A stretch of DNA of 39,800 nt. Origin: Planctomycetia bacterium. GTDB lineage: Bacteria; Planctomycetota; Planctomycetia; Pirellulales; Thermoguttaceae. The position numbers and the translations under genes are program-made. The first letter of the stretch is position 1. The number at the start of each line of letters is the position of its first letter. Below the pieces are notes generated by a model. The model saw only the letters and a program-made list of their open reading frames with translations. It was not told the DNA's origin and made no database searches. Positions 25,601 to 32,452 of this stretch are shown piece after piece. The stretch lies in contig JAUNSU010000024.1 in the NCBI GenBank assembly GCA_030539035.1, positions 1 to 39,800 of the forward strand, read 5' to 3'.

Positions 25601-25951
25601 TCTTACGGACTCCGATTCCGTAATCAAAAGGAATCGGAGCAATCACCGGCCTATATGGAAAATCCCCCGGAAACTATGGAAGTCCGAATTCCTGTCCGAA
25701 CAGGAGAAATGATCTGCTTTCAGGGCTGGATCAAGATCCCCGAAGATCTCAAAAATACGGTGGACGGGTTCTTCATCTACGATGATCATGGAGGACCGGC
25801 CCTCGGGCTGCGCTTCACAAAAAAAACAGATTGGCGCCAATTCGCTTTTTATCGATTCGCTTCCTATGATGGAGAAATGAAATTCCGGTTTTCCCTGAGC
25901 GGATACGGCGATGCCTGGATCGATGATGTAAGCGCGCATGTCGTAAAATAG
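22643..25951 (+). CDS. Large exported protein with TIM-barrel-like region and C-terminal beta-sandwich, function unknown
   Basis: A 1102-residue protein. A basic N-terminus and hydrophobic segment (25-38) with possible cleavage near IRA-D (45) indicate export. Residues about 430-700 look like a (beta/alpha)8 glycosidase-type barrel: CAIEYQGEPLSFLKNLGFNA, then LNLWLIAPPP and SLAAGCHGILFAS. A Gly/Asn-rich insertion (ETGNGGNSGPPNTGGS) interrupts it. Residues about 985-1102 (GGDMENLSIWTNGPW onward) resemble a galactose-binding-type beta-sandwich. I recognise it as a planctomycete-type conserved protein without an assigned role; catalytic acids were not identified. Its ATG lies 15 bp after tsaE without a visible ribosome site, so translational coupling is likely. 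Confidence 0.75.
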   Translation: MKRNRLKTSSENSKKRNRQGKILARLFFLFLIVLLICRFSREIRADGFSDYYLSNAAAKTNADNPSWSELFETSGVSWRYLFKSGKTNVLGHYRSTLYPHTGRQSEEIRIDFPEQGEIILGHYLDYPILTDETKPSLWVRSDRTGITLGALVVLPKTIRPDTQTPLVLLIRGSSLKQAGEWEKLEFGAPIRILQETIQAIRGEHNLSVESEGAYIRQIVLIVEGNRKRQTLFIDDLQLMEHLPCSPSLLQWSEKNNGFIPINLLAFRIAATNRTVFPDTDNTMGLEEEEPYRIGTPLLSSPASGEKTYQAARQKIYEKIGKQTDDLSPGFKEGNAVVPIGAAQIPEKIGQVDYLFGNSPSGDRVAAAQYSSKVSVPKPNDGSAKIVSGSGTLSDSGKAAAFTVGRGPLEKVNKIEFKGKYLTLDNYQQLGVCAIEYQGEPLSFLKNLGFNAVWLKKAPSAQILQEAKNLNLWLIAPPPIGTETVETGNGGNSGPPNTGGSVGADALPYFNRRTVDPIYDSVLIWDMGTNYRKADLKKFQANANLIRILDRKGRPVVCNVDTGISEYTYRNDTDLLLIRRQPLLTSLDMCDYARWLFGYPKLVLPEFPVWNEIQTQPDVQLLAQTRYFGATDELPSLISYEQIRQQVRLSLAAGCHGILFASNTPLNSLDHETQYRACALELINWELLLLHPWFAGGNSEEVLDSNNEQVSAVLQKVKQTTLLVPVSAEEHNQYQMGQTAWNNISFVAPVRDGYNVEIVAPGGLQRIVSKRKAGGVYLDLDELSMNSMLFLTQSDWYNQEMAEKAPLFGPRMSELAIRLAKMRYDVFQKTLNRLKAVQENRRMPYSGKKPLLPLPELDTLNTSTQRVILEAEQLYKNEDYQEAWFQAERATREIRLTERRFWLTATANEICRPVLPVSISFSTLPAYLENYKRINGKEIRLVDENRIQGGDMENLSIWTNGPWARFQDPVAGVRAEVMLDLGSAHSGSYGLRFRNQKESEQSPAYMENPPETMEVRIPVRTGEMICFQGWIKIPEDLKNTVDGFFIYDDHGGPALGLRFTKKTDWRQFAFYRFASYDGEMKFRFSLSGYGDAWIDDVSAHVVK

Positions 25952-25992
25952 ATAAATTTGTTTAAATCGCCGGTTAATATAAAGGACGAATC

Positions 25993-27198
25993 ATGGAACG
26001 ATTGATCAGCTTCCTGGGGATATTTATCATTCTGTTTATTGCCTGGTGCTGTTCCGAAAATCGCCGAAAAATGGATTGGCGCCTTATTGCAACCGGAATG
26101 CTGCTCCAGTTTGCGATCGCTCTCCTTTTATTTCAAACGGAGATCGGGACTCGAATCTTCGGCGCCGCGAACGCCTTTTTCACCAAATTGATCCAATTTT
26201 CCAATGAAGGCGCGATTTTCGTTTTCGGAGAAAATCTCGTAAAAACAACACTTGCCTTCAGCATCCTTCCGACGGTGATCTTTGTATCAACGCTTTCCGG
26301 GATCCTGTTCTATTTGGGGATACTGCAAAAGCTGATCGCCGCCGTTGCCTGGATCATGGTTCGGGTAATGAACGTCTCCGGACTCGAATCGCTTGCGGCT
26401 TCGGCGAATGTTTATATCGGAATGACCGAAGCCCCGATCATTGTTCGCCCTTATCTCGCGACGGCAACACGAAGCGAGATCCTTGCGATCATGTCCAGCG
26501 GAATGGCGACAATCGCGGGAGGCGTAATGGCCGCTTATATCGGGATGGGAGCCAGCGCCGGCCATCTTCTTACCGCGTCCCTGATGTCCGCTCCCGCCGC
26601 CCTTGTGATTGCGAAGATCCTTATTCCGGAAACAGAAGATCCCTTAACCCGGGGAACCGTAAGAATTCATCCTCCAAAAAATTCGATCAACCTGCTTGAT
26701 GCCGCTTGCCGGGGAGCTTCCGACGGATTGGGACTTGCTCTCAATATCGGTGTAATGCTGCTGGCCGCGGTCAGCTTGATCAGTCTTTGCAATTGGTTCT
26801 TTACGATTTTTCCGGAAATCAACGGATCCGCGTTGACGCTGCAAAGGATCTTCGGATGGTTTTTCGCTCCTTTTGCCTTTATCATGGGAGTCCCTTCTTC
26901 CGATATTTTAACGGTGGGAAGTCTTTTGGGCGAAAAAACGGTTCTGAACGAATTCATTGCTTATGTTGATCTTACTGAACTTCACAAGCAGGGACTTCTT
27001 TCGGCAAGAGGCTTCATTATTGCCCAATATGCGCTTTGCGGTTTTGCGAACTTTGGATCGATGGCGATCATGGTCGGCGGGATCAGTCAGCTTGTCCCCG
27101 AACGGAGAGATGATCTTGCCCGCCTTGCGCTCCGATCCCTGATCGTGGGAACATTGGCCTCTTTTTGCACTGCCTGTGTTGCCGGGATCTTTATTTAA
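25993..27198 (+). CDS. Concentrative nucleoside transporter (NupC/CNT family)
   Basis: A 401-residue inner-membrane symporter importing nucleosides with H+ or Na+. Family landmarks: ILPTVIFVSTLSGILFYLGI, ANVYIGMTEAPIIVRPYL, the MSSGMATIAGGVMAAYIGMG helix pair and the C-terminal ALCGFANFGSMAIMVGG segment. Length and hydrophobic segments (8-10) fit. The start has AAAGGA 6 nt upstream. It follows the 1102-residue protein by 41 bp on the same strand and could be cotranscribed. The imported nucleoside or ribose is not specified by the sequence. Confidence 0.93.
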   Translation: MERLISFLGIFIILFIAWCCSENRRKMDWRLIATGMLLQFAIALLLFQTEIGTRIFGAANAFFTKLIQFSNEGAIFVFGENLVKTTLAFSILPTVIFVSTLSGILFYLGILQKLIAAVAWIMVRVMNVSGLESLAASANVYIGMTEAPIIVRPYLATATRSEILAIMSSGMATIAGGVMAAYIGMGASAGHLLTASLMSAPAALVIAKILIPETEDPLTRGTVRIHPPKNSINLLDAACRGASDGLGLALNIGVMLLAAVSLISLCNWFFTIFPEINGSALTLQRIFGWFFAPFAFIMGVPSSDILTVGSLLGEKTVLNEFIAYVDLTELHKQGLLSARGFIIAQYALCGFANFGSMAIMVGGISQLVPERRDDLARLALRSLIVGTLASFCTACVAGIFI

Positions 27199-27304
27199 TC
27201 TGTTTTGCGTATTTTAAATAAGCAGTATTTTCGGAACAAAAAAGGAATTAAATTTTCTTTTTTTCTCTGAAAGATGTCATTTTTTCCTTTTTTTCGCTTA
27301 CCAT

Positions 27305-27310
27305 TATAGT
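27305..27310 (+). promoter_or_regulatory. Possible -10 box before the Gly/Pro-rich protein gene
   Basis: TATAGT lies about 86 bp upstream of the ATG at 27396. The -35 region is only T-rich, so support is weak. Confidence 0.3.
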
Positions 27311-27395
27311 ATGGGAGCTCAAGAGATTCCGGACCCAAGGAATTTTGAGAGTTTAAAGTTCGAAGATCCAAATTGAGCTTGTGAAGGAGAGAATC

Positions 27396-27725
27396 ATGAA
27401 GAAAATGCTTTTGTGTCTGTTTGTGATGGGGCTGTTTTTTGCAGGAACCGCGCTGTATGCACAAGGTCCCCCTCCCGGTCCGCATGGATTTCATGGAGGT
27501 CCCCCTCCGGGTCCGCCTCCGGGCTTTTGGGGCGGAGGCCCCGGCCCTGGTCCGCATTGGGGCGGTCCTCCCCTTGGTCCGCCGCCGTTCCGGCCCGGCC
27601 CCTATTATCCGCCTGCGTATCGAACCTATCGGCCTTATTCGTACTATCGCGGATATTCCTCGCCCGGTCCGTATTATTACGAATACCGTTCCCGTCCTTC
27701 TTTCAGCTTTGGTCTGTCCTTCTGA
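27396..27725 (+). CDS. Small secreted Gly/Pro-rich protein
   Basis: A 109-residue protein with signal peptide 1-22 (cleavage after ALYA). Most of the mature part is repeats of GPPPG, PPGPPPG and GGGPGPG with His and Trp, then Tyr/Arg-rich YYPPAYRTYRPYSYYRGY. This low-complexity composition resembles small secreted proteins of unknown role in planctomycetes. The start at ATG 27396 is chosen for AAGGAGAG just upstream; a GTG 15 nt earlier is weaker. It stands alone, with a strong terminator behind and a possible promoter in front. No enzymatic function is expected; wall binding, metal binding (His) or a structural role are guesses. Confidence 0.75.
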   Translation: MKKMLLCLFVMGLFFAGTALYAQGPPPGPHGFHGGPPPGPPPGFWGGGPGPGPHWGGPPLGPPPFRPGPYYPPAYRTYRPYSYYRGYSSPGPYYYEYRSRPSFSFGLSF

Positions 27726-27754
27726 AAACAGAACCCGCCGGTAAGGTAAAAACA

Positions 27755-27796
27755 AAAGAAAAAAACATCTCTTTGGGGGAGGTGTTTTTTTCTTTT
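27755..27796. terminator. Rho-independent terminator after the Gly/Pro-rich gene
   Basis: A stem of about 17 bp: AAAGAAAAAAACATCTC pairs with GAGGTGTTTTTTTCTTT (one wobble pair) around a short loop, with A-run on one side and T-run on the other. It insulates the next gene. Confidence 0.85.
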
Positions 27797-27803
27797 TTAT
27801 ATC

Positions 27804-27812
27804 TGGTAAAAT
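27804..27812 (+). promoter_or_regulatory. Extended -10 promoter of the deacetylase-like gene
   Basis: TGGTAAAAT (-10 TAAAAT at 27807-27812) lies about 55 bp before the ATG at 27867. The -35 region is only T-rich, so it is probably an extended -10 promoter. Confidence 0.45.
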
Positions 27813-27866
27813 AGAGAGGAAAGGAATGATCGATTCGCAATCAAAAACAGATAAGGAGTGATTTAT

Positions 27867-29162
27867 ATGGAACGACGGGATTTTCTGGGCTCAGCGGCTT
27901 CCGCAGCGGCCCTCTCTCTTTTACCTCATTCTCTGTTTGCGGAAAATACATCCCGGCGAATTCGGTTTGAATCTCCCTTCGACGGCGCCGTAATCCACAA
28001 ACGAAGCGGATTCCCTCTTAAAAATGTCGTTTATGAAGGCCAAACCGCCAAGCTCCTGAATATCGAGATCAAAGGGTCCTTTTCCCCTGATCCGATGCTC
28101 CGCTTAAAGCTCGTTGATTCCAAAAATCCGCAAAAAGAAATTCCGATCACGATCGCCGGGAACAAATTTTCCGCGACCGCTCCATTAACCGACCTCTTGA
28201 CGACATTGACCGCTTCTCTGGTCGATTCGAACGGAAAAACAGTCGATTCCGCTTTTACCAGGATCATTTGGCTCAAAAATTCCCGCCGCCGCTTTCGATT
28301 CTTTATCGATGATAATATCTATTGCATTCGGGACATTCAGACGAAAAAATACAAGAGTCTTTTCGATTCCGTCTATATGAACAATCTTCGCAATTTCCAT
28401 CGCAAGTACGGGATCAAGGTAATGCTGAACATGTTTTACACGACTCCCGACAAGGATTTTACCCTTTCCGATTTTTCCGATCGATATAAGTCGGAATGGA
28501 AAGAGAACGCCGATTGGCTTCGATTGGCCTATCATTCCCGCGCAGAATTTCCGGATCGGTCGCTTTTAACGGCGACCCGGCAAGGCCTGAACGAGGAAAT
28601 TGAACTCATCGAGGGAGAGATCCTTCGTTTTGCGGGCAAGGATTCTCTTGCGCCTCCAACCTGCCTCCATTGGGGAACGATCGACCGAAAACTGCTTTCT
28701 CTTTTTGTTCAGAAAGGAACAAAAGTGTTCTGCAATGGAGTTTGGCCTCTCTCAAAACCGGAATTTCTCGATAAATATCAGGTTCCAAGGGCCGCTTCTT
28801 ACTATTTAAGTAAAAATGACGCGTGGTATGATTTTGAAACCGGTCTTCTTTTCGCAAGCGGAGAAGTTTGCTGCAATATATTGGAAAATACGCCGGAAAA
28901 ACTGGTCTCCTTGCTGAAAAAAGCTTCCGGAGAAAAAAATGTCGCCGAACTTTTGAGTATAATGACCCATGAACCGTATTTCTGGCCGTTCCATAAAGAT
29001 TATATTCCGGATCATTGGGATCGGCTCGACGCTTGCTTTCGATTTGTCGTGGAAAACGGATATCAGCCGGCATTTCCGCAGGATGAACAGTTTTCTGCTC
29101 TTGTCGATACCCTTCGAAAGAAAAAACAGGGGAATGAACTTGACCGCTTACCGCGCAATTGA
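27867..29162 (+). CDS. Tat-signal protein with a polysaccharide-deacetylase-like barrel
   Basis: A 431-residue protein from the ATG at 27867 (AAGGAG 8 nt upstream). The N-terminus MERRDFLGSAASAAALSLLP is a Tat-type signal. Residues about 25-135 read as a beta-sandwich. Residues about 145-400 begin with RFRFFIDDNIYCIRDI and continue with YGIKVMLNMFY, WLRLAYHSRAEFPD and CLHWGTIDRK, an order like NodB/polysaccharide-deacetylase barrels, where an Asp-Asp pair and a His-containing segment bind metal. The metal triad (D-H-H) is not complete in what I can see, so the enzyme may act differently or be inactive. The bd-like operon promoter lies at the end of this gene. Confidence 0.6.
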   Translation: MERRDFLGSAASAAALSLLPHSLFAENTSRRIRFESPFDGAVIHKRSGFPLKNVVYEGQTAKLLNIEIKGSFSPDPMLRLKLVDSKNPQKEIPITIAGNKFSATAPLTDLLTTLTASLVDSNGKTVDSAFTRIIWLKNSRRRFRFFIDDNIYCIRDIQTKKYKSLFDSVYMNNLRNFHRKYGIKVMLNMFYTTPDKDFTLSDFSDRYKSEWKENADWLRLAYHSRAEFPDRSLLTATRQGLNEEIELIEGEILRFAGKDSLAPPTCLHWGTIDRKLLSLFVQKGTKVFCNGVWPLSKPEFLDKYQVPRAASYYLSKNDAWYDFETGLLFASGEVCCNILENTPEKLVSLLKKASGEKNVAELLSIMTHEPYFWPFHKDYIPDHWDRLDACFRFVVENGYQPAFPQDEQFSALVDTLRKKKQGNELDRLPRN

Positions 29163-29168
29163 TATAAT
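29140..29168 (+). promoter_or_regulatory. Sigma70 promoter for the cytochrome bd-like operon
   Basis: -35 TTGACC (29140-29145), 17-bp spacer, -10 TATAAT (29163-29168), starting inside the 3' end of the preceding gene. The predicted start is near 29175, giving a 90-nt leader to the ATG at 29266. Confidence 0.75.
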
Positions 29169-29265
29169 TTTCCCGCCCTTTGATAGATAAAAACTGCGGA
29201 AGAGCGCTCCCGTAAAATGGAATTCTTCCGAAATTTTGAATTGTTTGAAAGAGATTGGTGAAAAA

Positions 29266-31017
29266 ATGCACTATCCATGGTGGTATGTTCCCGGATTAAC
29301 CTCGCCCATGATTATTGCCGTTGTTGCGATTTTCCATGTAATTGTATCGCACTATGCAGTGGGAGGCGGAATTCTTCTTGCGCGGGAAAATGCTTTTGCG
29401 ATCAAGAAAAAAGAGAATAATTATCGAGCTTACTGGAAGAAGCACTCCCAGTTTTTTGTACTGTTGACCGTAGTATACGGGGCAATTACCGGGGTTGGGA
29501 TCTGGTGGACGATCGGCCTTTCTTCTCCTCTCGCAACGGAATTGCTCATAAGAACATTTCTGTTCGGATGGGCAATCGAGTGGGCCTTTTTCGTTGTGGA
29601 AATTGTCGCCGCCTTTGCATTTTATTATTATTGGGACCGTTTGCCGGGAAAAGATCATGCGCGCATCGGCTGGATCTACGCGCTGGCCGCATGGATTTCA
29701 CTTGTTCTGATCACCGGAATCACCTCTTTCATGCTGAACAGCGCAAGTTTGCTTGCGCCGCCGGGAAGTGATCGGCTCGAATCGTTCTGGAAAGCGTTTC
29801 TGAATATGCAGTTTATCCCGCAAACGATTGCCCGAACAGGAGGAGCACTGGTTCTTTCAACATTTTATGTCTATTTTCACGCGGCCTGGAGTGAGAAAAA
29901 CGATAATGTCCGGGAAAAGGTCGTTCAGCGAATGCGCCTTCCTTCCCTGATCGGGATTCTTTTAATGATCGCCGCGATTCCCCTTTGGTACTTTTGGCTT
30001 CCGCAATCTTCGAAGATGATGCTGGAAAGCGCGGCGGCATTAAATATCTTTTTGGTCCTGTTTTTCGCGATCTGCGGAGCCGCAATGTTCCTGATCCTGA
30101 TCGGACCGGTGCGAGCGCCGAAAAAAGTCAGTACGGGCTTTGCGATTGCTCTTCTTCTATTTGGATTTGCCGCCGTTTCCACAGGAGAATTCATTCGGGA
30201 AGCGATTCGCAAACCTTTTATTGTCGATCAGCTCGTTTATGGAAATCAGATCCAAACAAACGAAGTCGAAAAGATCCGAAAGAAAGGAATTCTCGCAAGC
30301 GGATACTGGACCCGAATCCATATGGAAAAACTGCAAAAGAAGTATCCCAAATTAAAGATCGTGGAATCCATTACCGCGGAAAGCAGTCCGATTGTTCCCG
30401 GCCGGATTCTTCCTGTCCAGTATTCCGCACCGCAGTCGGGCGCCGCCCAATTTCGGGAGATCTCCAATAAAGATGGAGTTGAACCGATCCCGTTGGGGCA
30501 AAATCCCGTTTTTAAGCCTGCATCGACGGAAAACGGCTCCGGACTTGTCCCGGCCGCTCCTCCTTCCCTCCCCAAAGCGGCGAATCCAACCGCCCCCGAA
30601 AAGGAAGAAAAACCGGCAAATAAAGCCTCTTCCCGCGGGGTATTACCGATCGACAATACGATTCAGCAGGGAAATCCTTCCCTTTTGAAAATATCGGAAG
30701 AGGATCGAATTGATCTGGGAAAGACCATTTTCCTCTATCATTGCAACGATTGCCATTCGACAAAACATGGATACGCGGCCGTTGGTCCTTTATTGACGGG
30801 ACGAACAAATGAAGAGATCCGAAATCTCGTTCTCAATTTGAACCGGCCGGGTTTTTATATGCCCCCCTGGTGCGGGAATCAGGTAGAAGCGGAACTGCTC
30901 ACTCAATACCTTGCGAGCATTCGTCCGGAAATCCCCGAAAATATCCTTGGAACCGATAAACTGGAAAAGAAAAAAGAAGATCCGGCGCCCAAGGAATCGA
31001 ATCCCGGTACCCCCTGA
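29266..31017 (+). CDS. Cytochrome bd-like oxidase subunit I fused to a C-terminal c-type cytochrome
   Basis: A 583-residue inner-membrane protein, start MHYPWWYVPGLTSP at the ATG 29266. Residues about 12-300 form about eight helices like the bd-type oxidase core; H24 and H29 in FHVIVSHYAVGGG are candidate heme ligands. Residues about 330-480 are a Pro/Ala-rich periplasmic linker. Residues about 480-570 are a c-type cytochrome: CNDCH with C493, C496 and H497, and M532 in YMPPWCG as the likely axial ligand. The classical bd quinol-site GRQPW motif was not seen. The complex may therefore oxidise quinol and pass electrons through heme c, or accept electrons from a c-type carrier; direction is undetermined. 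The next gene encodes its membrane partner. Confidence 0.8.
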   Translation: MHYPWWYVPGLTSPMIIAVVAIFHVIVSHYAVGGGILLARENAFAIKKKENNYRAYWKKHSQFFVLLTVVYGAITGVGIWWTIGLSSPLATELLIRTFLFGWAIEWAFFVVEIVAAFAFYYYWDRLPGKDHARIGWIYALAAWISLVLITGITSFMLNSASLLAPPGSDRLESFWKAFLNMQFIPQTIARTGGALVLSTFYVYFHAAWSEKNDNVREKVVQRMRLPSLIGILLMIAAIPLWYFWLPQSSKMMLESAAALNIFLVLFFAICGAAMFLILIGPVRAPKKVSTGFAIALLLFGFAAVSTGEFIREAIRKPFIVDQLVYGNQIQTNEVEKIRKKGILASGYWTRIHMEKLQKKYPKLKIVESITAESSPIVPGRILPVQYSAPQSGAAQFREISNKDGVEPIPLGQNPVFKPASTENGSGLVPAAPPSLPKAANPTAPEKEEKPANKASSRGVLPIDNTIQQGNPSLLKISEEDRIDLGKTIFLYHCNDCHSTKHGYAAVGPLLTGRTNEEIRNLVLNLNRPGFYMPPWCGNQVEAELLTQYLASIRPEIPENILGTDKLEKKKEDPAPKESNPGTP

Positions 31018-31101
31018 TATTTCGATCGCAAGATCCCGTTTTGTGATCGTATGTTTAAATTTTCCTGCTGCCTTAAATCATTTTTTGAAAGAAGACAAGA
31101 T

Positions 31102-32430
31102 ATGCCGCCTGTTGATCCCTCCACCCTCTCGGGAATCCCCGCTCCGCTCTGGTTTATCCAGGCTTTCCGAATCATCGGATTTGTGCTCCATTCGATTCCG
31201 ATGCATCTTTGGCTTGCAGGACTTCCGATTGTCCTTCTGCTCTACATGATCGGCGGACGGAACGGCTCAATCTGCGCGAAGCGTCTGTTCAAGCAATTTC
31301 CGATCATAATGGCCTTGGGAATCAACCTGGGAGTGGTTCCTCTTCTGTTTATTCAGTCGGTCTGGTATAAAGCATTTTACCCGTCAACAATACTCCTTGC
31401 CGTCCATTGGCTTTCCATTCTGTTTTTACTGATCATTGCGTATTACGGGCTTTATTATTGCTCTTTTCAATCGGAGAATCCGAAAAAGCGCTGGACGATT
31501 CTTGCCGGGCTGGGAACGTCCCTTTGTTTGCTCGCAATCGCACTGATCTTTTCCAGTGTCTATACTTTTATGGCCCTTCCTTCCGCCTGGGGAACCGTCT
31601 ATGAAAAGACGTCCCTTTCCGGTGCGGTGTCCGGAATGGGAACCTATTGGCGCGATCCGATCCTTTACGTCCGATTGGGCGGAATCATCGGATTGGGATT
31701 TATTACCTTTGCTTTTTGGGTCGCCTTCGACGCGCTTGTTCTTAATCAAACCGAAGAAGAGGAAGAACCGGCCGAGGTCGAACAGAGCGAGAAAAAAGGA
31801 TCTGGATCCAGCGCGTCCTCCGCTCCTCTCGCAAGTAAAATGTCCAAAAAGGAAAAAAAGAAGCTCCGAAAAATGCAGGATTTGACCGAAGAGGAAGAAT
31901 TAGCCGAATTGGAAGCGATGGAACGGGAAGAAAATGAAGCGGCGGCAAAGACGTCCAAAAAATCTGCTCCCAAAAAGCGCCGGGGATATCAAGCCTGGGC
32001 TTTTACTCTTGCGTCCTGTTTAGGATGGATCGGCGTTCTAATCGCATCGGCCGCTCTTTGGTATCAGTATTATCAATTTCTTCCGATGGACGACCCGGGC
32101 CTTGCGTTTTTGAATCAAAGTCCCTGGAAATATCTGCCGATGGCGGTATTGGGCTCCTTGGCACTTCCGATCCTCGTTCTTACATTGGGAAGCTGGCGGA
32201 TGCTGTCGAAAAAGATTTTTGCCGCAGGCATTATTTTATCCGAATTTACGATTCTCGGTCTTTTTGCCTCCACGCGGCAGATCATTCAGAATGGACAACT
32301 CTCCGGGTATCTCGATATCAACACCTTTGGAATCGCAGTGGAATGGAGTCCTCTGATCGTATTTCTGGTCGTCTTTGCAGTCGCCATTTGCCTGATCTGG
32401 AAGATGATCCGGCAAATGGCCAACGCGTAA
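31102..32430 (+). CDS. Membrane partner subunit of the cytochrome bd-like complex, with charged cytoplasmic insertion
   Basis: A 442-residue membrane protein starting at ATG 31102 (MPPVDPSTLSG; GAAGA just upstream). The ATG at 31051 adds 17 basic residues and is less likely. About seven hydrophobic segments flank a very charged region (about 210-295) with EEEEEPAEVEQSEKK, KMSKKEKKKLRKMQ and EEEELAELEAMEREE, probably a coiled coil or disordered loop. It is the second gene after the bd-like subunit I (gap 84 bp), so it most likely forms the other half of the complex. Similarity to CydB is weak by eye. It converges with the Gfo/Idh gene with only 22 bp between stops. Confidence 0.72.
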   Translation: MPPVDPSTLSGIPAPLWFIQAFRIIGFVLHSIPMHLWLAGLPIVLLLYMIGGRNGSICAKRLFKQFPIIMALGINLGVVPLLFIQSVWYKAFYPSTILLAVHWLSILFLLIIAYYGLYYCSFQSENPKKRWTILAGLGTSLCLLAIALIFSSVYTFMALPSAWGTVYEKTSLSGAVSGMGTYWRDPILYVRLGGIIGLGFITFAFWVAFDALVLNQTEEEEEPAEVEQSEKKGSGSSASSAPLASKMSKKEKKKLRKMQDLTEEEELAELEAMEREENEAAAKTSKKSAPKKRRGYQAWAFTLASCLGWIGVLIASAALWYQYYQFLPMDDPGLAFLNQSPWKYLPMAVLGSLALPILVLTLGSWRMLSKKIFAAGIILSEFTILGLFASTRQIIQNGQLSGYLDINTFGIAVEWSPLIVFLVVFAVAICLIWKMIRQMANA

Positions 32431-32452
32431 TTCACTCAAAAGGGGAAAACGA

